DNA of 64,000 nt from Calendula officinalis (taxonomy: Eukaryota > Streptophyta > Magnoliopsida > Asterales > Asteraceae): the NCBI GenBank assembly GCA_963853835.1, contig OY970825.1, positions 42,380,908-42,444,907 on the forward strand, written 5' to 3'. Below are positions 47,054-58,186 of this stretch, one piece after another. A model generated the notes under the pieces. That model worked only from the letters and a program-made list of their open reading frames with translations. It did not search any database and was not told where the DNA came from. A program made the position numbers and the translations under genes. The first letter of the stretch is position 1; each line of letters begins with the position of its first letter.

Positions 47054-49266
47054 GATTGGTATCAGAGCTATTGGTTATAGTGAACTAGAGAGTCTAGTCT
47101 ATAACTTCAAAATGATTTTGGGTCAAAACGTTTTCATTGCATGAAGAGTCTCATTGCATACAGAGTTGCATTGCATATAAAGATGCATTTCATATCATTC
47201 ATTTACCCCTTACCATAGTAATAGATTGCTTGATTTATATTGCTTTACACTTACGCTTAGGTATAGTGCTTTATTCCATTGGATACTTACACGTGAACGT
47301 ATAGGTGAAACATATTACACTATATCGCCAATAAGTTCATTTGAATCCTCAGTACACGACATTACACTACTCATTGAACACTTACATCACATACCTAAAT
47401 GGAATATCCTACTTACATTCCACTAATCGCTTACACGTAAATACAAATTTGAGAATTGTTACCGAACGTCTACCAGCAACGAACATTTTGGCAACTCTAT
47501 TTGAATGGACAACTAGCATTGTGACACATCATCAGGCGGCCTCCAACAAGAAATACATATACACGTGCACCACACACTCTAATTTACACACTATATATAA
47601 TTATGTCACGCATCGTACGTCACACATTTATGGTCACCTTAACCCTAATTTCACACTCAACAAATCGTAAAAATCGAAAGATTCCTCGCATGACTGAAGA
47701 CTGAACGTCTAACCACTAATACGCCATGAAACAAAAACACGAAAGACGTCACACGTCATCGATCACTAAGGATGATTCCGAATATATCCTAAACACGAAT
47801 TAAATTAGTAGAATATTTTATGAGAGTTGTATCATAATCGTAAATTCATTAATATAATCCCATAATTTCGTATGTTGAACGTACAACAAGAGTACACGAG
47901 AAAGATATTCTCATCTATGAATAAATGTATGAAGTGACAATGATGACGACATATTGTACGATGCTATTATAAAAACGGGTGGCCAACGTGTTTATAATTA
48001 CATAGTACAATGTAGAATTATCAGAGTCATGGATTACTAAAAAGAAACTTAGAAAAATAAAAGAGAGCTTGACATTTCTTTTGTCAACTTTGAAAGGCTA
48101 CATCAATACACTTTTATCATCTTTCAAAAAGTGTCATGAAAGAAATCAAAACGTTAAAAATAGAGACCTCGGTTCTCGGTACTTTATTAATCTGAGCATA
48201 GTTTTAATCTCACGTGCAAATAGTCATAATCAACTGATAACTTTAAAACTTAGTCAAAGATTAAGACAAGACATCTTTAAGGTAAAAAAAAAAAAAAAAA
48301 CAATAATTTCTAATTGTTACAATACACCTAACATAAATATATACCTTGCGTGATCGAATTACATAACTTGATAAAGAAATCAAGATGTCACATATATAAA
48401 TATACAACCTTTTATAATCACAAACTTGAACAAATATAAGATTTGACATACTGAATGTTTTGAAAATAATATGGATAGACAACCAAAAGATGCATTATTG
48501 CAATAATAACTCGTAAGAAGCATGTCGCCGAACGAGAAGTGTTGGGTTAAAAATTAGTACGTATATAAAATTTTTATATATGTAAATAAAGAGGACTATA
48601 CAAGAGATGACCATGATTATTTAATAATATTCTTAATCCATATTTCTAAAGCTATTATTTTGGTCTATACGAACATTTATTTGACCAACTTAAATTGTCC
48701 AAAATGAAAATCATGGTAATATGTCTACTAATGAGGAATGTTAGCTCGTATGTTGGAGTGGGTTTAAAAAAAAAAAAAAGATATACTTTGAACAGTTAAC
48801 GAGAAATTTAATGTGAGATAAAATAAAGATCAATAGCATATAAAAATTTGTCTTGTACATGAAGTTTGATTTTCTACATATATTCCCTACACAAAGATGG
48901 GCATCCATCGTTTCACATCATACGAAATATGTGTCAAATTCTAAAATTAATAAAATTATTATTATTTTGACACCAAAACTAATTTGTGTTGAGAAATAAA
49001 GGAAAAGATAATATTTGACATCCGAAATACAAAATGTACAAATCAATCAATAAGGAACCAATCAGAACCTCAGATTTATAGACTCAACCGTATAGGAGTT
49101 AAGTATAACTAGTTGAAGTGTACTGAAATTCTTCGCTAAACTCTTTAATTTACTTGGGAACGAGAAGGCCATATAAAACGTAAACACATACACTTATTCC
49201 TCGAGATACAAACCGGTAGTAACTAATCTTGAATTTCGGGACGAAATTCTTTTAACATGGGGAGAA
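47054..49266 (+). other. Element F internal region 2, non-coding
   Basis: 2213 bp with primer site TGGTATCAGAGC at 47057-47068 and polypurine tract to 49266. Differs from internal region 1 at few positions (for example, GCATACAGAG against GCATATAGAG, and TTGCGTGATCG against TTGCATGATCG). Confidence 0.85.
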
Positions 49267-49400
49267 TGTGACAACCCTCGAAAACTGGTCATTCTCTCGA
49301 CACCAATTGTAACCGAGCATTATTTTGAAAAGCCGTTGCCCGTATCAAATTAAGAAACTATAAAGGTAACTAGTTTATCGATCTACGAATTAAGCTTGAT

Positions 49401-49481
<81 letters not shown>

Positions 49482-52400
49482 CAAAGGTTGTATTTATTCA
49501 GATTTATTATATTCCTAGTTAGTTCGTATTATATATTAAAAGATATGAGTTATGAGTTACATACAATATTTAAGTATTAAGGATTCAAGTATTAAAGGTT
49601 CTACACTATGTATAAGAAATAGTAATGTATATATGTTATGCAATGCCCAAAAGAAATATATTATTACAAAATTTAGGTACATTTGTTACATAATAATCTG
49701 TAGCTTGAACTATAAATACTTATTTAAAAGACAAAGAATCCGATGTAACCTCAATCTACAAATTGATTCAAATTTCTAACAAGTATGGTATAAAGCCTCA
49801 CACCATCCTTTTGTTATTTTCGCATGTCACAAACCAAATAAATGGCAGAGATTTTGTTTGACTTACACTACTCTGAGTTAATTAATTAATAGACAATATA
49901 TTCATTTGAGAGAAGAAACTCTCTGGCATTAAGAAAGTGGTTTAGAAAAGTTACTCTCAACCTTCAAATAAAAACACACAAATATATAAAATAAAAAGGG
50001 GAAAAGAAAAAGAGAAGAAAAGAAAAGAAAGTCAAATTTGTCATGTCCCATCTTCTTTCGTATTATGTCTCCCAAAGACATCAACAATCACCAACTTCTC
50101 TTACTTTATTCATTGAAGCCATAACTTCATCATACATGCCTTTCCTTTGACCATCATGTATCAATATCAAATATTAACCAAAGGATTTCCTCTAGCTTCC
50201 TTTCATAAACCAAAACGACACTCCACTACATCACAACTCAAAGAAGTTAAAAATTACCCTCTCAACTTTCAAAATTCGGATTCAATAACAAATCCCATTC
50301 TTCTTCACCAAAATCTTCATATCTTTTGATCCACAACTCCAAATTAAGTGATTTAAATTGTCAAATCACCATAAGACTTTCCTCTATAACATCTTACTCT
50401 TAGAACCCTCAAAAACCTGCTGTAACTCAGTCGACTTCAGTGTTTAGTTGCTGTCCAGATTCTCAAATCCTCATTTTCTTTGTGTAAGTTTTGATTTTTG
50501 ACTTTATGCTTCATTACTTTCTTAGATCTTTCTTATACGCTCATTCTTACTTCATTTCAAGAAGTTACTCAAGAATAACCACTATATTCGGAGTCTCGAA
50601 GAAGAAAGATCACCTCAAAATTTCAAGAACATCAAACCAAAATCTTGTGGGTATACCTTTCCCTTGTGATTTTCACAATAGATATGCTATTTATGCTAAC
50701 ATGTTCACTCCTAATGAAATACTACTCAAAATGTAAATTTGTATAATCTATAACATTAAACACAGAAAGGTAACATTGAAACACATTTATAAGCAGAATG
50801 GTACATATGTGGATATGTACACGTTTCATAACTATCGTGACGTTAAACACCCAAAAATTTCATCAAGAACCACCTTGAAGCCACCCAGCGTCGACTTGTT
50901 GGAATGGTTGTGCACGTGAGCTTTTGAAATGTCATGCGCAGACACTACATTGAAATTTCCATACATATATATCTTAATTACTTAAGAAAATATATATTGC
51001 TCAAGTTACAAAGATATATGTTATACAAAGTTTAGAATACAATACTATATTGAATATGCAAAATTTATATTAAAATAAATTCTATTAACATTTGTTTTGA
51101 CAGTAAATGCATTTGTAGAATGCCAAATTCTTAGTAAAATGAAACAAGTACTATTTTTAAAAGTACTTTAACTAAAAAGTAATCATTGGAGTGAACCACT
51201 AGCATAGACGTGCCGGTTGAGCCGTCAACTAAACTATTTTACCTCACATTTATAGGTAGCTGATTCATTGTAATTGGCATATCATTTTGTTGCTAACTTC
51301 GCATCAGGTGAGTTTCACAGCCCCACTTTTTACCGTATTTTATTTACCGTTTTACAACTTCGGGGTGAAAAACATAACAAATGCTTTTATAAATGTTCCA
51401 ACTATTTATCAACTGCTTTTATATATCTTATTGTGACTGTGAGTTTCACAGCCCCACTTTTTACCGTATTTTATTTACCGTTTTACAACTTCGGGGTGAA
51501 AAACATAACAAATGCTTTTATAAATGTTCCAACTATTTATCAACTGCTTTTATATATCTTATTGTGACTGTGAGTTCACAGCCCCACTTTTACTATTTTT
51601 ATATCGTTTTACAACTTTGGGGTGAAAAACATAACAACTTCATGTTTACATTATTTATCACATCGTATTTAACAAATCTTATTGTGACTGTAAGTTCACA
51701 ACCCCTCTTTTACTACGTTTTAACTATTTTAATTACTATTGGGGTGAAAAACATATAAACTATTATTGTTTTCGATTATTGCTGATGAAACTATTTTTGG
51801 AAACTTGACAACGAATCCTTATCTCGGACTAGGTTTAGATGTAGTGCATGGAAGTGCGTATATGCTTACATACATAATCATTAGCTAGTTGTGACTAGGC
51901 CCTGGATATGCAGATAGTACTATTGGCTGAGACTTACCCTCCCCCGTATTTGGTTGGTCGCGCTAACTAACGATGTTTATCGAACCCGTGGAGTGTATAT
52001 CCAGAAAGTGAAATACGTTTGAAAGTTGTTGTTTTGGTTATGGGCTTAGGGTCGAGATTTTAACTCAAAAGGGTATAGCTAACCTTTTGGGGGATCACCG
52101 TCATATGTTTCTTCTTGTGATTTTATCGTGCCCCTGTTCTCGGAGCAGGTCGTTTTAACGTTTATATCATCACACTATTTTTGCCAACGATGTCATACGA
52201 AAACGATTACTGCTTTTGAGCAGACTATTTTTAACGTTTATATCATCACACTATTTTTGCCAACAATGACATGCGAAAACTATTATGTTTATACTACTGC
52301 TTTTGGAGCATACTATTTTTAACATTTTTTTTTATCATCACTCTATTTTTGCCATGACTGGCAAACGAAAACTGTGGAACAAATTGAACTTATTATAAAA

Positions 52401-52685
52401 CCTGTGAATTCACTCAACAATTTTGTTGATACTTTTACTTATGTTTTTCAGGTATCTAAGATAAGTATTGAGTCACATGCATTGGAGTCAACCTTTCGTT
52501 TTGTAAAGATGTCATCTCCAAATTTTAGTTAAAAATTATGTTTTGGTTCAACTACTTTGTTTACTTTAAATTTTGGTGACATTATTTTTATCGAACATTT
52601 ATTGTTGACGATAATCATATGCTATGTTTACTCATGATTGTCGCACGCCCGTTCTTCCGCAAACCACTTTTGGCGGGGTGTGACA
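49267..52685 (+). repeat. Element F LTR3
   Basis: Full LTR followed by the CTATT duplication. It has the longest (TA)n tract (about 49399-49479). Its 3' portion differs from LTR1 and LTR2 at shared sites (GATGTCATACG, AAGATAAGTATTG, CAACTACTTTG, CGCCCGTTC). Confidence 0.95.
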
Positions 52686-53288
52686 CTATTCTACTTGTTA
52701 TGTATGCCTAGTGTTAGGGAATACCATACATGACTATGTGCACAATCGGGATGAGGTCAGTGTCGGATGGATAACGGCTGGGCACAGTGTATCGACTAAT
52801 AGGGTATCTGACCTTACCTGTATGCGTTACATGGTTAAGGGGAGGGAGTTGCCCGAGTGTTGGATACAAAACGCTATCGGTTACCGTGGTTTTGGCCGAC
52901 CATGGTTTAAGGCCCGCAAAGCCGCCGATCCTCTCAAATAAGTGATTACCTAACCGGAGATGTTCTTTAACTTCCGTGTTTAAGTGTTTAGTGTAGTTGG
53001 TAGTGTTAGGAATTCATTCACTTAGCTTTTGTGCTAATCCCTCCCTTATTGACACATTTCAGGTTGGATGGCTTGAACGGGTCGGGCTTGGACGAGAAGT
53101 TTGACCATGCTTAAATTATATGTTTTGTAAAATGAGCCGTGTTTAGTAATACCGTCTTTTTAACTAACTTTGGTTGTAATATTTTGTGGGACCACGTTTT
53201 GTAAACCTAACTAACTAGATGCTTCCGTACTTAGACTAATACTTAATTTCCTTTCAAAAAAAAAAAAAAAAAATGTGGTGTTACAACT

Positions 53289-53299
53289 TGGTTCAGAGC
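53289..53299 (+). other. Primer-binding-like site of element E
   Basis: TGGTTCAGAGC, three bases after the 5' LTR. Compared with the usual TGGTATCAGAGC it lacks one A, so priming by initiator tRNA may be weaker. Confidence 0.6.
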
Positions 53300-53477
53300 T
53301 TCGGTTTGGCGATGGATACATGGGGTTGGTGTTCCGTTCCCAAATCGTGGCTCGTGTGTTGGTCAAACCTTCCGGTCAAAGGGGATTAGAGCAAGCGTGA
53401 ATCGAGTTTAATAGTTAGTATATGTGTACTAACGAGTTAAACTAAGTCTTGGTGAGATGTTGTGTTTTGTAGCAGGA

Positions 53478-53998
53478 ATGGCTACGGATGGAAACACCTT
53501 GGATAATGTCCCACCGAACACGAACCTTGGGAATGATGGAGCAACGGGCTCGGGGGGTGATGAAATACGGAATGAAGAATATATCGTGTTGTTGGAGACA
53601 CGGAATATGGAACTTGAGGATACCATAAGGGCTCTTCGCTAAAGCCAATCGACTGAGCCGCGACCCGAGGCTCGGTCTACCTTGCCACCCCAACCCAAGC
53701 GAATCCACCCCCACATTTCACTCAAACAACTCAAAATCCCGTCTTTCCCCGAAATGACTCCTCATCTCCCAATGCAAGCATACCACAACCGCCACCCACC
53801 CACACCGTACCAATTGCCAATGCACAACACCAACAATTCTTCTACCAACCTTTCCCGATCGAGAAGAAACCATGCACTTACAAGAACTTCCTTGATTGTA
53901 AGCCAACCGAGTACCGGGGAAGTGCCGACCCGGCGGAAACTCTAACTTGGCTTAGGGCCACCGAGAAGGCTCTTATTGCTTGTAGTTGTGAGGACCAT
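53478..53998 (+). pseudogene. Element E gag N-terminal segment, interrupted
   Basis: The gag starts at ATG 53478 (MATDGNTLDN, good context after AGCAGGA). It runs to a TAA at 53640-53642. The same frame then continues with gag-like text for a short distance, after which the recognisable gag sequence (PFPIEKKPC, TEYRGSADPAET) is found in another frame, open from 53657 and continuous with pol. So there is one in-frame stop and one shift between about 53640 and 53720. These breaks would block a normal gag-pol product from the usual start. Confidence 0.8.
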
Positions 53999-56900
53999 TT
54001 GAAGGTCCGATATGCGTCCCGAATGTTGGGGGGACCGGCTATGGATTGGTGGGATGGGTTGACCGCAAATTTTAGTAATGAGATGATGGATGCAATCACG
54101 TGGAAGCAATTTAGGGATCAAGTAGAGGCTCGGTATTGTAGCCCGTTTGAGTTGGATAAAATCCGGAATGAATTCATGATGTTGAAGATGACCGATCGAA
54201 TGACGGTGGATGAGCTTATCCTCCAATTTAATGGTAAGCTCCGGTTTGTGACACAATGGGTGCCCGATGAGTCCACCCAAATCAAACACTTTGTTGGGGC
54301 GTTGTTGCCCGAGTATCGGAATGTGACAAGGCTTGCGGGAACTCTCTTGCAAGCCTATGATCTTGCCAAATTGGCCGAAGGTGATATTTTGGCTCAAAAA
54401 GCCGCGAATCGGGAGAGAGCCTCGTTTCATAAGGGAAAGTATGAGCAATCGAACTCGAGCAACCACAAGAAATCTCAAGGAAATCATAAGTCAAACAACG
54501 ATCGTCGAAAGCAAATTCTTCAAGGCTCCAACCAAAGGAACCCGTGGTGCTTACCGTGTAAGTCCGCCCATGCCGGTTCGTGTACGGCACAAACTCGAAG
54601 ATGTATTAAGTGTGGGCAACACGGGCATGAGTCTTCGGAATGCAAGCTAGAAAATAACGTATGTTGGACGTGTCAGAAAGAGGATCATCGGGCCATGCAT
54701 TGCCCAACGAAGAAGGGTTCGGGTTCGGGCGGGGGATCGGCTTCGTCGGGAAGTCAAAAGAGGAAGAGTCATCCGCCACCTACGGGTCGGGCACTCAAGA
54801 TGACGGTGGAGGATGCCACCACCACCGACGATGTCATCACCGGTATGCTTCTAATAAACTCGATACCCGCTCGTGTACTATTTGATTCGGGTGCTAATAG
54901 TTCGTTTTCCTCAAAGAGTTTTTGTGACAAATTAAAATTGCCTATTTCCTTGATTGCGACACCTCTAGAGGTAGAGGTGGCCGATGGTGAAATGGTTCCG
55001 GTCACGACATCCGTGTCCGGGGCTAGTATTGATATTGATGGCGTGAAATTTTCGATTCTTTTACTTGTTATGCCGATATCCGGCTTTGATGTGGTTTTAG
55101 GTATGGATTGGTTAAGTGCTAATAGGGCCAACATAAATTGTCACCAAAAGTTAATTACTTTTCTATTACCCGACGGGTCACACGTCGTGGCCCGGGGAGA
55201 CCGTGCGACCCCGACCATACCCATGCTAACCATGATGAAAGCCCGTAAGTCCTTGACCAAGGGATGTGAATCGTTTATAGCCTATGTGATTGATGTGAAA
55301 AAGGAAAAGAAAGTGGTTGGTAATCTCTGGGTGGTTTCGGAATACCTGGAGGTGTTTCCCGAAGACTTGCCTGGGTTACCTCCCGTTCGGGAGGTAGAAT
55401 TCAAAATTGATTTGGTGCCGGGTGCCAATCCCGTGGCTAGAGCACCGTATCGTTTAGCACCGTCCGAGATTCGGGAAATGATGACACAAATCCAAGATTT
55501 ATTGGATAAGGGTTTTATTCGGTCGAGTTCCTCACCTTGGGGAGCCCCGATTTTATTTGTGAAAAAGAAGGATGGTGCACTCCGTATGTGCATTGATTAT
55601 CGGGAATTGAACAAGAGAACGGTAAAGAATCGGTATCCCTTGCCGCGTATTGACGATTTATTTGATCAACTTCAAGGGTCTTCTTATTTCTCAAAGATTG
55701 ATTTGAGATCGGGTTATCACCAAGTTCGGGTGCACGAAAATGATATTCACAAAATGGCGTTCCGAACTCGTTACGGTCACTATGAGTTCTTGGTTATGCC
55801 GTTTGGGTTGACGAACGCTCCCACGATATTCATGGATTTGATGAACCGAGTTTGTCGGCCTTACCTCGACAAATTCGTTATTGTGTTCATTGACGATATT
55901 TTAATTTATTCTAAGACCGAAGAAGAGCACGAGAAACACTTAAGGCAAGTGTTAGAAACGTTGAAGCGGGAACATTTGTATGCAAAATTCTCGAAGTGCG
56001 AATTTTGGCTTCGAGAAGTTCACTTTTTGGGTCACGTTATTTGTTCGAATGGGGTCAAGGTGGACCCGGCGAAGATCGAAGCGGTTATGAATTGGGTTGC
56101 TCCAAAGAACCCAACCGAGATAAAGAGTTTCTTGGGTTTGGCGGGTTATTACCGCCGGTTTATAAAGGATTTTTCGAAGATAGCGGGTCCTATGACGAGA
56201 TTAACCCGTAAGGATGTACCGTTTCGGTGGGGTGAAAATCACGAGAAGTCCTTTCAAACTCTAAAACAATTATTGTGTCAAGCTCCGGTTCTCGCCTTAC
56301 CCGAGGGCCCGGAGGATTTTATTGTTTATTGTGACGCTTCACTTGCGGGTTTGGGTTGCGTGTTGATGCAACGGGACCGGGTTATTGCTTATGCTTCGAG
56401 GCAATTAAAAAATCACGAGAAAAATTATCCGACTCACGATTTGGAGTTGGCAGCGGTGGTTTTTGTACTAAAATTATGGAGACACTATTTGTACGGTACT
56501 AAGTGCGTGATTTGTACGGATCATAAAAGTTTGCAATATGTATTCACGCAAAAGGAATTGAATATGCGTCAACGAAGATGGTTAGAGTTGATTAAAGATT
56601 ACGATTGTGAAATCCGGTATCATCCCGGAAAGGCAAATGTGGTGGCCGATGCCTTAAGTAGAAAGGGAGATTCGGGGCGGGCACAATTTATGCGGATGGA
56701 AATTGTGTCGGATTTGGTGTCCCGGTTAAAGATTTCACAAATAGAAGCGTTGAATGTCGAACATTTGAAGGCCGAGATTTTATTAAAGAGGAAGGACGAT
56801 TTAGAAGAAGATTCGCGGGGTTTGAAGACGTATCAATCTCGGGTTTGGGTACCGTTACTCGGGGGTTTGCGGGAATTGATTTTAGCCGAGGCTCACAATT

Positions 56901-58174
56901 CTCGGTTATCGGTTCACCCGGGTAGCACGAAGATGTATAATGATTTAAATGTTCTTTATTGGTGGCCGACGATGAAGACCGACATTGCCCGTTTTGTGGG
57001 CCAATGTCATATTTGTGCTCAAGTGAAGGCCGAACACCAAAAGCCCTATGGAACTTTAACTCAATCGCCGATTCCCGAGTGGAAGTGGGATCGAATCACC
57101 ATGGATTTCGTGACCAAGTTGCCGCGTACACAAAGGGGTCACGACATGATTTGGGTTATAGTTGATCGTTTGACGAAGAGTGCACACTTCTTGGCTACTA
57201 GTGAGACCGCCTCACTTAGTAGATTGGCAAAATTGTACATTGACGAAGTGGTATCCCGGCATGGAATTCCAATTTCTATCGTGTCCGATAGAGATCCCCG
57301 TTTTGCTTCAAATTTTTGGAATAGCTTGCAACGAGAATTGGGGACGCGGGTGAATTTGAGTACCGCATATCATCCCCAAACCGATGGGCAATCGGAGAGA
57401 ACGATACAAACACTTGAAGATATGTTGCGGGCGTGTGTGTTAGAGTACGGTGGGTCGTGGGATTCCCACCTACCGTTGATCGAGTTTGCTTATAATAACT
57501 CGTATCACTCAAGTATTAAGATGCCACCGTATGAGATGTTATATGGACGTCGGTGCCGAACCCCGACGTGTTGGTTGGAGGCGGGCGAGAAACTATATGC
57601 GGGACCCGATATTGTACAAATGACCGCGGATAAAGTTGCAATTGCTCGAGAAAAGTTGAAAGCCGCCTGTGACCGACAAAAGATGTATGCCGATCCGAAA
57701 CGTCGACCCGCTACGTTCTCGGAAAACGAGATGGTTTATTTGAAGGTTTCACCTTGGAAGGGTGTCATTCGTTTCGGTAAACGAGGAAAGTTGGCCCCGA
57801 GATTTATTGGGCCGTTTCGAATTAGCAAGGTGGTAAATTCTCAATCGGTAACACTCGAGTTACCCCCGGAGTTGTCGGCAATACACAACACTTTCAACAT
57901 TTGTTACTTGAGAAAGTGTAACATAGAAGATCCGAGCCAAATTCTTCCGGTGCAAGAGTTGAGGGTTGATACGAAGAAGAGATTGGTCGAAGAACCGGTG
58001 GAGTTATTAGACCGAAAAGTAACGAAATTGAGAAAGAAACAGATTCCTACGGTTCTAGTAAAGTGGAAGCACAGTTTGGGTGCGGATATGACGTGGGAGA
58101 CCGAGGCCGACATGCGGGAACGTTATCCCTCCTTGTTTGATCGAGATGGGATTCCGGGGACGGAATCTTCCTAA
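53999..58174 (+). CDS. Element E gag-pol polyprotein (gag C-terminal part, PR, RT, RNase H, integrase, chromodomain)
   Basis: 1391 residues counted from 53999, with the open frame reaching back to 53657. Domains in order: gag core (1-110); two zinc knuckles (CIKCGQHGHESSEC at 202-215, and CWTCQKEDHRAMHC at 222-235); aspartic protease FDSGA (295-299); reverse transcriptase with MPFGLTNAP (600-608) and FIDDIL (630-635); RNase H with YCDAS (777-781) and TDHKSLQY (840-847); integrase zinc finger H966, H973, C1003, C1006; catalytic D1036, D1097, E1133 (35-residue D-E spacing); C-terminal chromodomain (about 1331-1385). All catalytic residues are present. Polymerisation and integration functions look intact, but the gag N-terminus upstream is broken. 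The stop lies 13 bp before the 3' LTR. Confidence 0.95.
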   Translation: MKVRYASRMLGGPAMDWWDGLTANFSNEMMDAITWKQFRDQVEARYCSPFELDKIRNEFMMLKMTDRMTVDELILQFNGKLRFVTQWVPDESTQIKHFVGALLPEYRNVTRLAGTLLQAYDLAKLAEGDILAQKAANRERASFHKGKYEQSNSSNHKKSQGNHKSNNDRRKQILQGSNQRNPWCLPCKSAHAGSCTAQTRRCIKCGQHGHESSECKLENNVCWTCQKEDHRAMHCPTKKGSGSGGGSASSGSQKRKSHPPPTGRALKMTVEDATTTDDVITGMLLINSIPARVLFDSGANSSFSSKSFCDKLKLPISLIATPLEVEVADGEMVPVTTSVSGASIDIDGVKFSILLLVMPISGFDVVLGMDWLSANRANINCHQKLITFLLPDGSHVVARGDRATPTIPMLTMMKARKSLTKGCESFIAYVIDVKKEKKVVGNLWVVSEYLEVFPEDLPGLPPVREVEFKIDLVPGANPVARAPYRLAPSEIREMMTQIQDLLDKGFIRSSSSPWGAPILFVKKKDGALRMCIDYRELNKRTVKNRYPLPRIDDLFDQLQGSSYFSKIDLRSGYHQVRVHENDIHKMAFRTRYGHYEFLVMPFGLTNAPTIFMDLMNRVCRPYLDKFVIVFIDDILIYSKTEEEHEKHLRQVLETLKREHLYAKFSKCEFWLREVHFLGHVICSNGVKVDPAKIEAVMNWVAPKNPTEIKSFLGLAGYYRRFIKDFSKIAGPMTRLTRKDVPFRWGENHEKSFQTLKQLLCQAPVLALPEGPEDFIVYCDASLAGLGCVLMQRDRVIAYASRQLKNHEKNYPTHDLELAAVVFVLKLWRHYLYGTKCVICTDHKSLQYVFTQKELNMRQRRWLELIKDYDCEIRYHPGKANVVADALSRKGDSGRAQFMRMEIVSDLVSRLKISQIEALNVEHLKAEILLKRKDDLEEDSRGLKTYQSRVWVPLLGGLRELILAEAHNSRLSVHPGSTKMYNDLNVLYWWPTMKTDIARFVGQCHICAQVKAEHQKPYGTLTQSPIPEWKWDRITMDFVTKLPRTQRGHDMIWVIVDRLTKSAHFLATSETASLSRLAKLYIDEVVSRHGIPISIVSDRDPRFASNFWNSLQRELGTRVNLSTAYHPQTDGQSERTIQTLEDMLRACVLEYGGSWDSHLPLIEFAYNNSYHSSIKMPPYEMLYGRRCRTPTCWLEAGEKLYAGPDIVQMTADKVAIAREKLKAACDRQKMYADPKRRPATFSENEMVYLKVSPWKGVIRFGKRGKLAPRFIGPFRISKVVNSQSVTLELPPELSAIHNTFNICYLRKCNIEDPSQILPVQELRVDTKKRLVEEPVELLDRKVTKLRKKQIPTVLVKWKHSLGADMTWETEADMRERYPSLFDRDGIPGTESS

Positions 58175-58186
58175 GTGGGGGAGAGT
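58150..58186 (+). other. Palindrome and polypurine tract of element E
   Basis: GATTCCGGGGACGGAATC (58150-58167) is a perfect short hairpin within the last codons of pol. AAGTGGGGGAGAG then leads to the 3' LTR. Confidence 0.85.

Larger units (their letters stand above)
38045..52685 (+). mobile_element. Element F: tandem LARD-like retrotransposon, LTR-int-LTR-int-LTR
   Basis: Three LTRs (3386, 3412 and 3419 bp) alternate with two 2.2-kb internal regions. The whole is flanked once by CTATT (38040-38044 and 52686-52690), so the array came from one insertion. The intact E LTR near 59735 has a single related site. Each internal region has a primer-binding site and polypurine tract but no recognisable gag or pol. 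The AATTTCGGGACGAAATT motif before the polypurine tract is typical of gypsy elements, so it is probably a gypsy-derived LARD moved by enzymes of another element. Confidence 0.95.
36141..53285 (+). repeat. Element E 5' LTR, split by MITE and element F
   Basis: Parts 36141-36956, 37307-38044 and 52691-53285 together match the intact LTR at 58187-60328. The two gaps are explained by a hAT MITE (36957-37298 plus duplication) and by element F (38045-52685 plus duplication). Confidence 0.95.

Noticed and set aside
38045..52685. CRISPR-like or satellite interpretation of the large direct repeats
   Set aside because: The repeats are complete LTR and internal units with TG/CA ends, primer sites, polypurine tracts and a single target duplication; this is retrotransposon structure in a plant genome.
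52711..52941. 76-residue open frame, also at 59762-59992 with one residue changed
   Set aside because: It lies inside the two LTRs of element E, so its conservation reflects their recent common origin. No domain is recognisable.
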